Shown: in pieces, positions 9,946-17,407 of the stretch | Layout of the letters: every line of letters begins with the position of its first letter | How positions within the stretch are numbered: the stretch's first letter is position 1 | Notes under the pieces: generated by a model | Databases searched by the model: none | Told to the model about the DNA's origin: nothing | The model's input: only the letters and a program-made list of their open reading frames with translations | From: an uncultured Candidatus Saccharibacteria bacterium | GTDB taxonomy: Bacteria > Patescibacteriota > Saccharimonadia > Saccharimonadales > Saccharimonadaceae | Reading direction: 5' to 3' | Length of the DNA: 34,272 bases | NCBI GenBank assembly: GCA_944391325.1 | Contig: CALXTC010000012.1 | Coordinates: forward strand, 1 to 34,272 | Made by a program: the position numbers and the translations under genes

Positions 9946-11436
9946 ATGATTGCACGGGTGGATACGGCCGTCGTTAACGGCTTTGACGGTGTTTTGGTGA
10001 CGGCCGAATGCGACATTACCAAGGGTTTGCCGTCATTCAATATCGTCGGACTAGCCAGCAAAGCCATTGCCGAGTCCCGCGAGCGCGTTCGATCGGCTAT
10101 TGTCAATTCCGGGTTTACCTTCCCTGCAAAACGAATTACCATCAACTTGACACCGGCCAATATCGCTAAGGAAGGGTCACATCTAGACCTGGCCATCGCC
10201 CTGTCAATTTTGGTTGCTAGTAGGCAATTACCACAACACCTAACAGATGATGTTCTTGCAATTGGCGAGCTAGGATTAAACGGTGAACTGCACCCCGTTA
10301 ACGGCGTGCTAAACTTTGCTGAATGCGGGGCTAAAACTAGCCACCACACGATTATCGTTCCAGCACAGAATGCCAACCAGGCTGCCCTGCTCGACGATAT
10401 TATCGTTGTCGGTACCACAACCTTTGACAGTGTATGTAGGCATTTATTAAACGAACAAATTATTGCTCCGACAAAATATACCGTTGTAAATGATACTTAC
10501 TCACCCACCGTTACAATCGACGACATCCGAGGCCAAACCATGGCAAAACGCGCCCTAGAAATCGCCGCCGCAGGACATCACAATATTCTATTCACAGGGC
10601 CACCAGGATCCGGCAAAACGATGCTAGCCAAGGCTCTGCCAAGTCTATTACCTGCAATGACTCGGTCGGAAGTTCTAGAAACAACCAAGATTTACGCCCT
10701 GGCTGGCAATAACGGCCAAATCATTACCACTCGACCCTTCCGTTCACCACATCACACAGCGTCATATGTGGCTATGGTTGGCGGTGGAACGACGATCGTG
10801 CCAGGCGAAATCTCTCTGGCCCACAATGGCGTGCTATTCCTAGATGAGACAGCCGAGTTTTCTAAAAGGACACTGGAGGCTCTGCGACAACCATTAGAGG
10901 ATCGCATCATCAGCATTAGCCGAGCCGGAGCCAAGGCCACCTACCCGGCCAATTTTATGCTAGTTGCCACCATGAATCCCTGTCCCTGTGGTTATTATGG
11001 CGACCCTGAGCATGAGTGCGAATGCACTACTCAAATGATACAGAATTACCAAAAGAAGTTGTCTGGGCCGTTGCTAGATCGTATCGATTTATTTGTCCAT
11101 GTGGCTCGAGTGCCACGTCATGAACTAACGGCGCCAACCCACACAGACACTACCGACACCAACAATTGGCGACAAGCAATTAGCCACGCACGTCAGACCG
11201 CCGTATCGCGACAAGGTTACGCTAATGCCGGCTTAACCAGCCGACAACTACAGAAAACTAACTCTTTTAGTCCAGAGGCAAAACAACTGCTAGATATCGC
11301 CTCGGACAAGCTAAAACTATCAGCCCGTAGTTATTTTAAGGTCATGCGAGTCGCCATTACTATCGCGGACTTGGAACAATCCGATATCGTTAAGTCTAAT
11401 CACGTGGCCGAAGCCCTGCAATTTCGACATCAATAG
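9946..11436 (+). CDS. comM: ComM/YifB-family Mg-chelatase-like AAA+ ATPase
   Basis: 496 aa, the usual size for YifB/ComM. In naturally competent bacteria ComM is a hexameric helicase that promotes branch migration during integration of incoming DNA. The N-terminal ChlI-like domain (residues 1-170, with GLPSFNIVGLASKAIAESRE and the NLTPANIAKEGSHLDLAIA block) is followed by the AAA+ core: Walker A GPPGSGKT at about 218 and Walker B VLFLDE at about 296. The family Cys cluster CPCGYYGDPEHECEC lies at about 347-361. A C-terminal Mg-chelatase helical domain contains the family motif SARSYFKVMRVAITIADLE. A leaderless start is inferred from the -10 box. It stands alone between tmRNA and the RCC1 gene. 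With the type IV pilus genes in this window it fits a DNA-uptake capacity (inference). Confidence 0.93.
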   Translation: MIARVDTAVVNGFDGVLVTAECDITKGLPSFNIVGLASKAIAESRERVRSAIVNSGFTFPAKRITINLTPANIAKEGSHLDLAIALSILVASRQLPQHLTDDVLAIGELGLNGELHPVNGVLNFAECGAKTSHHTIIVPAQNANQAALLDDIIVVGTTTFDSVCRHLLNEQIIAPTKYTVVNDTYSPTVTIDDIRGQTMAKRALEIAAAGHHNILFTGPPGSGKTMLAKALPSLLPAMTRSEVLETTKIYALAGNNGQIITTRPFRSPHHTASYVAMVGGGTTIVPGEISLAHNGVLFLDETAEFSKRTLEALRQPLEDRIISISRAGAKATYPANFMLVATMNPCPCGYYGDPEHECECTTQMIQNYQKKLSGPLLDRIDLFVHVARVPRHELTAPTHTDTTDTNNWRQAISHARQTAVSRQGYANAGLTSRQLQKTNSFSPEAKQLLDIASDKLKLSARSYFKVMRVAITIADLEQSDIVKSNHVAEALQFRHQ

Positions 11437-11496
11437 CCCATAAGTATTTACTCAAATATCCAATCTTAGAATTGATTATTGATACTGCGACAATTT

Positions 11497-12885
11497 CTAG
11501 TTGCGATAATACCTAAACTTAGCAGCTGGATTGCCAGAATCATCCAGCCCAACCAGGTTTCCACTACTCGTTTGACCCAGTATCGCATACTCGGCGGAAC
11601 CGCCAGCCGATATATTATTTAGCGTAGTATTACTAGCAGCCGTTGGTATTGCGCAATAGATACGAGTAGATGTCCGACGCGATTCACTATCGGCACTGAC
11701 GACACACATCTCATCGCTGTCGGGCTGTTTATCCCCGTCAATATCTATAAATACGCTCATATCCAGTGGCATATTAGCACCCATAATTGTCGCCTGCTGG
11801 TAATTGATATCGCCAGTTATATTATTGCCATCAGCATCTGGCGTACCGCCATTACCCCACGAATACACCGACCCATCTGTACCAATGGCAAACAAGGCCT
11901 CGCCAGAGGCAAAGACAGATTCAAATTTATTGTCGTAATTGCTACCTAGGTGGACTGGACCACGCTTAGCATAATAAGTAATATCGCTGCAGTTTGTCGC
12001 ATCTTGAATAGCATACCTATACCTATCACAGATATTATACTCATCGCCAGTGTCGCCAGCTATACCCAATACTCCGTTCTGATTATCACCCCAAGTAAAC
12101 ACCCGACCATCATTCGCAATCGCAACAACCTTATGAAAACCAACAGCAAGATCCTTGATGCCCTGCCCAATTATCTCATTCGCTTTGGACGGGCGTGGTG
12201 TTTCGATCTGCTCAGCAGTATCATAGTCGTCACGATAAACGGCATTCACAGGTTGAGGGTTCCAAACAATCACTGTCGTGCTCTGGTCTGGAATAATCTC
12301 CTCACCAAAGCCTAGGTTGCCATAATCATTCTGACCCCAGGCATACAGTTGACCATCATTCGTTCTGGCAAACGAGCCATTACTACTAGTTTCCACCTGA
12401 ACAACACCCTGTCCACGCAAAGATGTAATCTCGACTGGTGTATTAGAATCGTCAGTACCACCAACGCCTAACTGGCCATTCGAATTAAGACCCCAGCTAT
12501 ACACATAGCCCCGATCCGTCAGCACTAGCACGTGTGAATCAGTCGCTAAGTCGACAATATTGCCATTAAACGCAAAATTAACCACTTCCGGCAAGGTGTG
12601 TTGTCCGCCGGTCACGCCCAACCCCAATTGGCCGTGATGATTAAGACCCCAAGCATATAAGGTGCCGTCATTGGCTATGGCAAAGGCCTGTCGCCAGCCA
12701 GCATAGATTTTTATTATCTTGCGCCCAGCTGGCAGATTAAAATTATCTGTAATATCCGTTGGAATACTCACAGCCACCGACGTATCCTTGTCTTCGGTGC
12801 TAGCATCAGGGTTACTACATTCACCTTGGTTGCCATTGCCAAGTTGAGCGCAGTTATTAGCCCCCCCAACTGTAGACTCTACCAC
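11497..12885 (-). CDS. C-terminal part of secreted RCC1-repeat protein (frameshifted)
   Basis: This frame carries most of an RCC1-type beta-propeller: blades with YAWG..HHGQLGLG, YSWG..SNGQLGVG, YAWG..DYGNLGFG, FTWG..QNGVLGIAG and YSWG, then a tail ending LVGLDDSGNPAAKFRYYRN. It opens at about 12885 without a Shine-Dalgarno and its first real homology is ANNCAQLGNG, which continues the blade that stops abruptly in the upstream frame (VYSWGG, stop at 12857). It is therefore not an independent gene but the second half of the gene at 12857-14131, separated by one extra G in a G7 run (12861-12867). Correcting one base gives a single 877-residue protein with seven blades. RCC1 propellers bind proteins or DNA; here the protein is exported, so an adhesive role on the cell surface is inferred. 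Confidence 0.75.
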   Translation of the reverse strand: MVESTVGGANNCAQLGNGNQGECSNPDASTEDKDTSVAVSIPTDITDNFNLPAGRKIIKIYAGWRQAFAIANDGTLYAWGLNHHGQLGLGVTGGQHTLPEVVNFAFNGNIVDLATDSHVLVLTDRGYVYSWGLNSNGQLGVGGTDDSNTPVEITSLRGQGVVQVETSSNGSFARTNDGQLYAWGQNDYGNLGFGEEIIPDQSTTVIVWNPQPVNAVYRDDYDTAEQIETPRPSKANEIIGQGIKDLAVGFHKVVAIANDGRVFTWGDNQNGVLGIAGDTGDEYNICDRYRYAIQDATNCSDITYYAKRGPVHLGSNYDNKFESVFASGEALFAIGTDGSVYSWGNGGTPDADGNNITGDINYQQATIMGANMPLDMSVFIDIDGDKQPDSDEMCVVSADSESRRTSTRIYCAIPTAASNTTLNNISAGGSAEYAILGQTSSGNLVGLDDSGNPAAKFRYYRN

Positions 12886-14131
12886 TATCCGTCAGTGCTA
12901 AACTATAATTTCCACCAGCCGACACACTAACCACCTTGCCGTCAAAGCGTGATGTGATGTTGTATATTCCACCATCATTGCTAGTGTCCCCAATTCCTAA
13001 CTGTCCATGATCATTATTGGTTGTAGTGGTGAAAACCTGTCCCGATTGCGTCAAAATAATCCGATGCGAGCTACCGCCAGCCATCTCAATTGGGCGATCA
13101 TCATCATCCAGATTAAAGGTACTTGGCGACACACCAGCTATGGCCATCTGGCGAGTATAGGTGAATGCTCCTCTTAATTGCGCATACTGGTGTTCGCCTA
13201 CGCCATTGTTGTTATCCACCCAAACATCGAACTTAATCTCCTGATCAGCCGCCACAATTGACTCATCTAAATTATTCGGAAAGTCCACTACCAATTGGCC
13301 GTATTCCTGGCTGATTATCTCGCCAATTATGGCGTCAGGCGCCTCGCAGCCTGTCGACGAGCTATCAGTAGGCGTCAAGCAGACTTGGCTGGCTGTAATC
13401 AAGTTAGAACCGGCAATGACAACCTCGGCAGGCACTGTCTCATCGCCAAGATTATAGGCGTTTGGCGTGATGCCGTCTAGCCTAGCCGGTTCAATTGGGT
13501 TAGCCGTCGCCGTGTATACTATTTCCGCCACATAATCACCAGCCAGCATCATTGTTTCAGCACCACGCACCCCAAACCACACCTCGTAATTATTGTTACC
13601 TGGCGCAGAGGTCGCCCCAATAATATCTGTCGTTTTATCCAACGGCAAGCCAGCCCATAGCGAACTTGTAGCTGGATTTGCCTCATATGCCTGATCAAAG
13701 CCACCCAGCCCAGGTACAGCATAACCCCATGTCCCTGAGATTAATGCCAACGGCGACTGTTGCGTAGCCCCAAGCAGTGGTGCTATCGATGCACCACGGT
13801 CATTAACCAAACTGCCAGCCGTATATGGCGATTCACCAGATCGATCAACCACCGAAATAGTCACGTTATATCCATACGGTGCCTCGTCTTGGCCAAAATT
13901 GACGCCAACCGTCTGCTGACCAGCCACCAGCTTGTTTGAATCAAAGGTTAATTGCAGATTAGTTGGAGAAACGGTGATCGAGGCCGCTTCGACTGGTCTA
14001 GGCGAAACAAAAGTTAACAAAGCAGGCACCATCACAAATGTTGCCCATAAAACTCTTTCAACAGCCTTTATCGCCCTCACCGTTATGCAGGTTGAGACAC
14101 AGTATCCCCTACCCCAGAATCCTTTCTGCAC
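12857..14131 (-). CDS. N-terminal part of secreted RCC1-repeat protein (frameshifted)
   Basis: N-terminal half of the split beta-propeller gene. The first 50 residues form a signal peptide (basic RAIKAVERV, hydrophobic LWATFVMVPALLTFV, then PRPVEAASI, a likely signal peptidase I site after VEA). Residues about 55-230 are a Thr/Val-rich beta-sandwich-like region, and about 235-345 resemble an IPT/TIG-like fold (GITPNAYNLG...VVIAGSNLITAS). Two RCC1 blades follow, up to SGRVYSWGG, before a stop created by the G7 run. A GTG at 14131 lies 9 bases after TATAAC, matching the leaderless style here; the GTG at 14081 (VRAIKAV) is the alternative start. The pattern of signal peptide, adhesin-like domains and propeller suggests a cell-surface protein, possibly for host contact in an episymbiont (inference). 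Confidence 0.75.
   Translation of the reverse strand: MQKGFWGRGYCVSTCITVRAIKAVERVLWATFVMVPALLTFVSPRPVEAASITVSPTNLQLTFDSNKLVAGQQTVGVNFGQDEAPYGYNVTISVVDRSGESPYTAGSLVNDRGASIAPLLGATQQSPLALISGTWGYAVPGLGGFDQAYEANPATSSLWAGLPLDKTTDIIGATSAPGNNNYEVWFGVRGAETMMLAGDYVAEIVYTATANPIEPARLDGITPNAYNLGDETVPAEVVIAGSNLITASQVCLTPTDSSSTGCEAPDAIIGEIISQEYGQLVVDFPNNLDESIVAADQEIKFDVWVDNNNGVGEHQYAQLRGAFTYTRQMAIAGVSPSTFNLDDDDRPIEMAGGSSHRIILTQSGQVFTTTTNNDHGQLGIGDTSNDGGIYNITSRFDGKVVSVSAGGNYSLALTDSGRVYSWGG
12861..12867 (-). repeat. G7 homopolymer that splits the RCC1 gene
   Basis: Seven Gs on the coding strand lie exactly at the frame break; six would restore a continuous 878-codon frame. This may be a contingency (phase-variation) tract or a homopolymer sequencing error. 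Confidence 0.8.
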
Positions 14132-14229
14132 CTTACACTAGTTATAAACGTAAACATTATATCATTATGTACACGCTTAAATAAAGATATTTACCGTATA
14201 TTAACTAGCTCTTTTGGGCAGCTAGACCC

Positions 14230-14259
14230 TTGACTATCGGCCAGGCAATTCGCTATAAT
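14230..14259 (+). promoter_or_regulatory. Promoter of the tRNA-Asn-infC-rpmI-rplT operon
   Basis: TTGACT, 18-base spacer, TATAAT. A small hairpin AACGTG/CACGTT (14268-14273/14282-14287) lies between the predicted start and the tRNA. Confidence 0.8.
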
Positions 14260-14298
14260 TCAGGCTGAACGTGCGAGAGATCACGTTGAGATAAATAA

Positions 14299-14373
14299 TC
14301 CGGAGTAGCGCAGCGGTAGCGCAGTTGGCTGTTAACCAATTGGTCGCCGGTTCGAATCCGGCCTCCGGAGCCA
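14299..14373 (+). tRNA. tRNA-Asn (GTT)
   Basis: Acceptor TCCGGAG/CTCCGGA, D arm with AGCGGT, anticodon loop CTGTTAACC (GTT), T arm GGTTCGAATCC and an encoded CCA at 14371-14373. It is 32 bases upstream of the probable infC start and shares its promoter, so processing of its 3' end would set the 5' end of the infC mRNA. Confidence 0.95.
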
Positions 14374-14405
14374 TATAAAACTTAATTTCAGGTAGAGGAT
14401 CCAAT

Positions 14406-14948
14406 ATAGCCAATCATTCAATTCGGATTAACGGCCAGATCCGCGCCGATGAGTTACGCGTTATCGATGAAAGTGGCGCCCAGTTGGGAGTTATGTCCCG
14501 CAAGGAAGCCCTCGATAAGGCCCGCGACGCTGGACTGGACCTAGTAGAAATTTCACCGACTGCAACGCCACCTGTTGCCAAAATCGTTGACTGGGGCAAA
14601 TACCAGTATCAAAAGATGAAGGAACAACAGCGTAACAAAAAGAATGCACGCAGTAGCGAAATTAAACAGATGCGTCTAGGCCTAAAAATTGGTCAAAACG
14701 ATTTGAACATCAAACTACGTAAAATCCGTAAGTTCTTATTAGACGGCGACAAGGTAAAAATCCAGATTATCTTTCGCGGTCGAGAAATGGCGCATCCTGA
14801 GGTTGGGCAAGATTTACTAGGTCGGATACTTGACCAATTATCTGATGTAGCCATTGCCGACAACAAGCCGACAATGGCGGGTCGCAACCTGAATATCATC
14901 ATAAGGAGTAACCCAAATGCCAAAGCTAAAGACCCACAAGGGGACTAG
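14406..14948 (+). CDS. infC: Translation initiation factor IF-3, non-canonical start codon
   Basis: IF-3 binds the 30S subunit, blocks premature 50S joining and monitors the start codon and initiator tRNA. The N-domain (INGQIRADELRVIDESGAQLG, then DLVEISPTATPPVAKIVDWG), the Lys-rich linker (KYQYQKMKEQQRNKKNA) and the C-domain (IKQMRLGLKIGQNDLNIKLR, VKIQIIFRGREMAHPE) are all present. The conserved N-domain begins before the first ATG/GTG/TTG in frame (TTG 14484). An in-frame TAA at 14376-14378 limits the upstream end, and no ATG, GTG or TTG lies between. GAGG at 14395-14398 is 7 bases from an ATA at 14406, giving a protein of 180 aa beginning at ATA; ATT at 14421 is the alternative. E. coli infC starts at AUU for autoregulation, so a parallel use here is likely. 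The 3' end overlaps rpmI by 32 bases. Confidence 0.9.
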   Translation: MANHSIRINGQIRADELRVIDESGAQLGVMSRKEALDKARDAGLDLVEISPTATPPVAKIVDWGKYQYQKMKEQQRNKKNARSSEIKQMRLGLKIGQNDLNIKLRKIRKFLLDGDKVKIQIIFRGREMAHPEVGQDLLGRILDQLSDVAIADNKPTMAGRNLNIIIRSNPNAKAKDPQGD

Positions 14949-15111
14949 TAAGCGCGTTCGTGTGACCAAAAACGGCAAGCTATTGCGCCGCAACGCAGCC
15001 ACACACCACAAGCTAGCCCATCAGACCGCTCGCAGTAAACGAGCCAAGACCGTTGACTCTAAGATTAACGGTTCTGCCAGTCGCACAATTAAGCGTGCCC
15101 TGGGCATCTAA
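14917..15111 (+). CDS. rpmI: 50S ribosomal protein L35
   Basis: A 64-aa basic protein with the L35 signature (MPKLKTHKGTSKRVRVTKNGK, then AATHHKLAHQTARSKRAK). It is part of the conserved infC-rpmI-rplT cluster. ATG 14917 is preceded by AAGGAG and lies inside the last codons of infC in a different frame (32-base overlap), which implies translational coupling. The product assembles into the large ribosomal subunit. Confidence 0.95.
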   Translation: MPKLKTHKGTSKRVRVTKNGKLLRRNAATHHKLAHQTARSKRAKTVDSKINGSASRTIKRALGI

Positions 15112-15155
15112 TTCAACAGTGTTAACATCCGACCAATCATAATAAGGAGATATCA

Positions 15156-15503
15156 ATGAGAGTTAAACGAGGAGTTACTGCCCACGCCCGCCATCACAAG
15201 GTTATCAAGCAGGCCAAGGGCATGAAACACAACAGTGCTAGTCGCAGTTTTCGCCTAGCCAACGCACGTGTTATTCGATCGCTGCAATACGCTTTTCGCG
15301 ATCGACGTAATCGCAAGCGCGACATGCGAAGTCTATGGATTACCCGCATTAACGCCGCTGCTCGCGAGAATGGCACCACCTACGCCAAGTTAATTGCTGG
15401 TCTAAAGGCCAACAACATCAACCTAGATCGCAAGACTCTAGCAGATTTAGCTGTTCGCGAACCAAAGGCATTTGCCGCTATCGTCAAGGCTGCTGTTAAG
15501 TAG
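15156..15503 (+). CDS. rplT: 50S ribosomal protein L20
   Basis: A 115-aa, strongly basic protein matching L20 over its length: [59 protein letters not shown]20 binds 23S rRNA early in assembly of the large subunit and in some bacteria represses its own operon. The start is ATG 15156, 7 bases after AAGGAG. It is the last gene of the operon, followed by a strong terminator at 15524. Confidence 0.96.
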   Translation: MRVKRGVTAHARHHKVIKQAKGMKHNSASRSFRLANARVIRSLQYAFRDRRNRKRDMRSLWITRINAAARENGTTYAKLIAGLKANNINLDRKTLADLAVREPKAFAAIVKAAVK

Positions 15504-15523
15504 ACACACTAGCCCAATTAATT

Positions 15524-15553
15524 AAAACACCCCGTGAAGTAGGGGTGTTTTAA
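15524..15553 (+). terminator. Terminator after rplT
   Basis: AAAACACCCC (15524-15533) pairs with GGGGTGTTTT (15542-15551) around GTGAAGTA. Being nearly symmetric, it may also serve the convergent rnpB transcript. Confidence 0.85.
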
Positions 15554-15570
15554 TATTGGTAAATAATATC

Positions 15571-15914
15571 CGTCAGCCTGCCTGTAAGCCGGGTTCTGTC
15601 GTGGATAATCATCTATCTAGATGCATCATTGCTGACACATTCAAGCGGTTTTTGCGACCGGCCAACGAGCAGCTGGTAGTCCGATCTTCCTTGCAGTCGA
15701 CAGGGTTTACCACTCCTATATGTCACCACATAGGACTGTGGGCTCTTACCCCACTCTTTTCACCCTTACCACCCTAATGGATGGCGGTTTTGTTTCTGTG
15801 ACACTTTCCCTAGGATTACTCCCGGTCGCCGTTAGCGACTGTCGTTGCTCTGTACTGCCCGGACTTTCCTCTCGTGGGGCTATACCCCACCAGCGATTAT
15901 CCAGCAGGCTGACT
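15571..15914 (-). ncRNA. rnpB: RNase P RNA (M1-type)
   Basis: Catalytic RNA of RNase P, which matures tRNA 5' ends. On the minus strand the conserved P4/J blocks are present: GAGGAAAGTCCGGGC at about 15858-15872 and, at the 3' end, GACAGAACCCGGCTTACAGG. The terminal stem is formed by GTCAGCCTGC at the 5' end and GCAGGCTGAC at the 3' end. A TATAAT at 15920-15925 places the 5' end at about 15914. Length is about 344 nt. It converges on the rplT operon and diverges from the tRNA-Ala/Ile unit. Confidence 0.93.
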
Positions 15915-15919
15915 GAGGT

Positions 15920-15925
15920 ATTATA
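15920..15925 (-). promoter_or_regulatory. -10 box of rnpB
   Basis: TATAAT on the minus strand directly upstream of the RNase P RNA 5' stem; the -35 is weak. Confidence 0.65.
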
Positions 15926-15935
15926 ACAAAGCCAC

Positions 15936-15964
15936 TTGAATTAATCCATCATCTACGATAGAAT
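15936..15964 (+). promoter_or_regulatory. Promoter of tRNA-Ala/tRNA-Ile
   Basis: TTGAAT, 17-base spacer, TAGAAT; about 35 bases before tRNA-Ala. Confidence 0.7.
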
Positions 15965-15998
15965 GTTTACCAGTTCACATCGGTGAAGCAGTTTTTGT

Positions 15999-16075
15999 GG
16001 GGATATAGCTCAGTTGGCTAGAGCACCTGCTTTGCAAGCAGGGGGTCAAGAGTTCGAGTCTCTTTATCTCCACCA
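15999..16075 (+). tRNA. tRNA-Ala (TGC)
   Basis: Acceptor GGGGATA/TATCTCC (one G-U), anticodon loop TTTGCAA (TGC), T arm GAGTTCGAGTC and an encoded CCA. It is the first of a two-tRNA unit with tRNA-Ile, a pair more often seen in rRNA spacers, but no rRNA gene is in this window. Confidence 0.95.
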
Positions 16076-16101
16076 TTTTTATTGCTACAATTAGGTTGTA
16101 T

Positions 16102-16178
16102 GGGCGATTAGCTCAGCTGGTTAGAGCGCGTCACTGATAATGACGAGGTCTCAGGTTCAAGTCCTGAATCGCCCACCA
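16102..16178 (+). tRNA. tRNA-Ile (GAT)
   Basis: Acceptor GGGCGAT/ATCGCCC, anticodon loop CTGATAA (GAT), T arm AGGTTCAAGTCCT and an encoded CCA. It lies 26 bases after tRNA-Ala and is followed by a terminator. Confidence 0.95.
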
Positions 16179-16197
16179 TATTAATATGTGAATACTA

Positions 16198-16224
16198 CAT
16201 CTCGCTACCTGCGAGGTGTTTTTA
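16198..16224 (+). terminator. Terminator after tRNA-Ile
   Basis: CATCTCGC pairs with GCGAGGTG around TACCT, followed by a T-run. Confidence 0.8.
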
Positions 16225-16242
16225 TTAGAGGATCTATCAGAA

Positions 16243-17112
16243 TTATTTTTCGCCGTTCTTTTCTTCGTTTTCGTCCAGAATACGGTTGACTAGACTATCG
16301 GCTAGGCTATTGTATTCGCGATGAACGTGGTGGAAATGAACGCGTCGAAAGTTAAATAATAGCTTAACTACCCGGTTGTAGACATCAATAAACTCTGGGT
16401 TGTGAACCTTGAAAATGCCGTTGATTTGATTAACAACCATCAGGTTATCACTATAGAAATCGATATCTGTTAGGCCCAGTTCGATAGCCCTCTTTAGACC
16501 CAATTCAACCGCCGTATACTCCGCCATGCCACTATCGCTCCAACCAATGAATTTGCCGCCTTGTGCCAAGACAGTTTGACCAGTATGATCGGTGATAATA
16601 TAGGCACTGGCTGACGGCCCCGGATTACCCCGTGAGCCACCGTCGGAATGAATAATGCCTGTTTTATGTTTGACGGGTGCTGATGGCGTATCTAAACCAT
16701 TGCCATCGTCGCTATATTTAGCAATATCTAGTAGAATATTCGTTGACGCCGTGACGTCATCGTGTCGTATATCTGACAACTTCGCCCAACGAATACGGTC
16801 GTATTCATCGTCGGTTGTGACTTTATCTCCCCTGTCGATTGTGGTTTCGTATACAACAAATACATATTGCGTATCACGATAATCAGGATCTAGAAAACTA
16901 ATAACGTCACGCAATTTAAACGTTTCTGGTTCTATGCCAGCATGAATCTGCAGACTTCGTTTTAGTGCGTCAACCGGCTGCTCGCCAATATGTAGCGAGC
17001 CACCTGGCAATTCATATAGTCCATCAATAGTCCGTCGTCCACCAGAACGACGCAACAACAACACTCGATCATCACGTCGAACCAACGACCTAATGACAAC
17101 CTTTTGCTTCAT
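16243..17112 (-). CDS. Degenerate Nudix domain fused to RNase H
   Basis: Two-domain protein, 289 aa. Residues about 5-130 are a Nudix fold (VVIRSLVRRDDRVLLLRRSG, GLYELPGGSLHIGEQ), but the box reads G-x5-E-x7-RSLQIHAGI where active enzymes have RExxEExG. The metal-binding glutamates are missing, so this half is probably not a hydrolase. Residues about 153-280 are a ribonuclease HI-type domain with intact acidic residues: D in IIHSDGGSRGNPGP (about 157), E in MAEYTAVELGLKRA, D in FYSDNLMVVNQ and D in YNSLADSLVN. It lacks the basic protrusion of E. coli RNase HI. The function of such a pair is unknown; RNA in RNA-DNA hybrids is the likely substrate of the C-terminal half. ATG 17112 is preferred to GTG 17118 because AGGTGG precedes it. 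Confidence 0.88.
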   Translation of the reverse strand: MKQKVVIRSLVRRDDRVLLLRRSGGRRTIDGLYELPGGSLHIGEQPVDALKRSLQIHAGIEPETFKLRDVISFLDPDYRDTQYVFVVYETTIDRGDKVTTDDEYDRIRWAKLSDIRHDDVTASTNILLDIAKYSDDGNGLDTPSAPVKHKTGIIHSDGGSRGNPGPSASAYIITDHTGQTVLAQGGKFIGWSDSGMAEYTAVELGLKRAIELGLTDIDFYSDNLMVVNQINGIFKVHNPEFIDVYNRVVKLLFNFRRVHFHHVHREYNSLADSLVNRILDENEEKNGEK

Positions 17113-17156
17113 TCCCACCTATTTATTGCCCCACCACTTCATTAATAATCTCTCAA

Positions 17157-17289
17157 ATAGGTTCGCCTGCTGTATTAGAATCCCCTGCCATTGACAAGGT
17201 GGGTGTTCGCAATGTCGAACCACGGTTCGACACCATATAGAACTCCCGTTCTGATACGTGTTAGGAAATTAAACTGCTGGCGAACCTAT
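17157..17289 (-). ncRNA. Candidate structured leader or small RNA
   Basis: A 133-base element closed by a perfect 11-bp stem, ATAGGTTCGCC (17157-17167)/GGCGAACCTAT (17279-17289). Inside are TGTCGAAC/GTTCGACA (17213-17220/17225-17232), AGAAC/GTTCT (17239-17243/17248-17252) and, next to an asymmetric bubble, a seven-pair stem containing G-U pairs on the minus strand. A promoter (17294-17323) places the transcription start almost exactly at the base of the closing stem. It could be a free small RNA or the 5' leader of the Nudix/RNase H gene, which starts 45 bases downstream. It resembles no riboswitch that I recognise. Confidence 0.5.
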
Positions 17290-17293
17290 CTAT

Positions 17294-17323
17294 AGTATAT
17301 CATTAAACCTGTCATCATGACAA
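17294..17323 (-). promoter_or_regulatory. Promoter of the 17157-17289 element
   Basis: Minus-strand TTGTCA, 18-base spacer, TATACT, ending about 5 bases before the closing stem of the structured element. Confidence 0.65.
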
Positions 17324-17393
17324 AAATTTTATTAAACACCATTTAAAAAGTATCGACAACAAAGTTGCAGCTAAGCCAAAAGCACTACCATGG

Positions 17394-17399
17394 TATACT
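17394..17399 (+). promoter_or_regulatory. -10 box of the DarT/NADAR unit
   Basis: TATACT preceded by TGG (extended -10), 8 bases before ATG 17408; no clear -35. Predicts a leaderless mRNA. Confidence 0.55.
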
Positions 17400-17407
17400 A
17401 GAGACAT

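Noticed and set aside
14132-14229. Additional small gene upstream of tRNA-Asn
   Set aside because: Only short AT-rich frames are present; the segment is explained as the intergenic region between divergent promoters.
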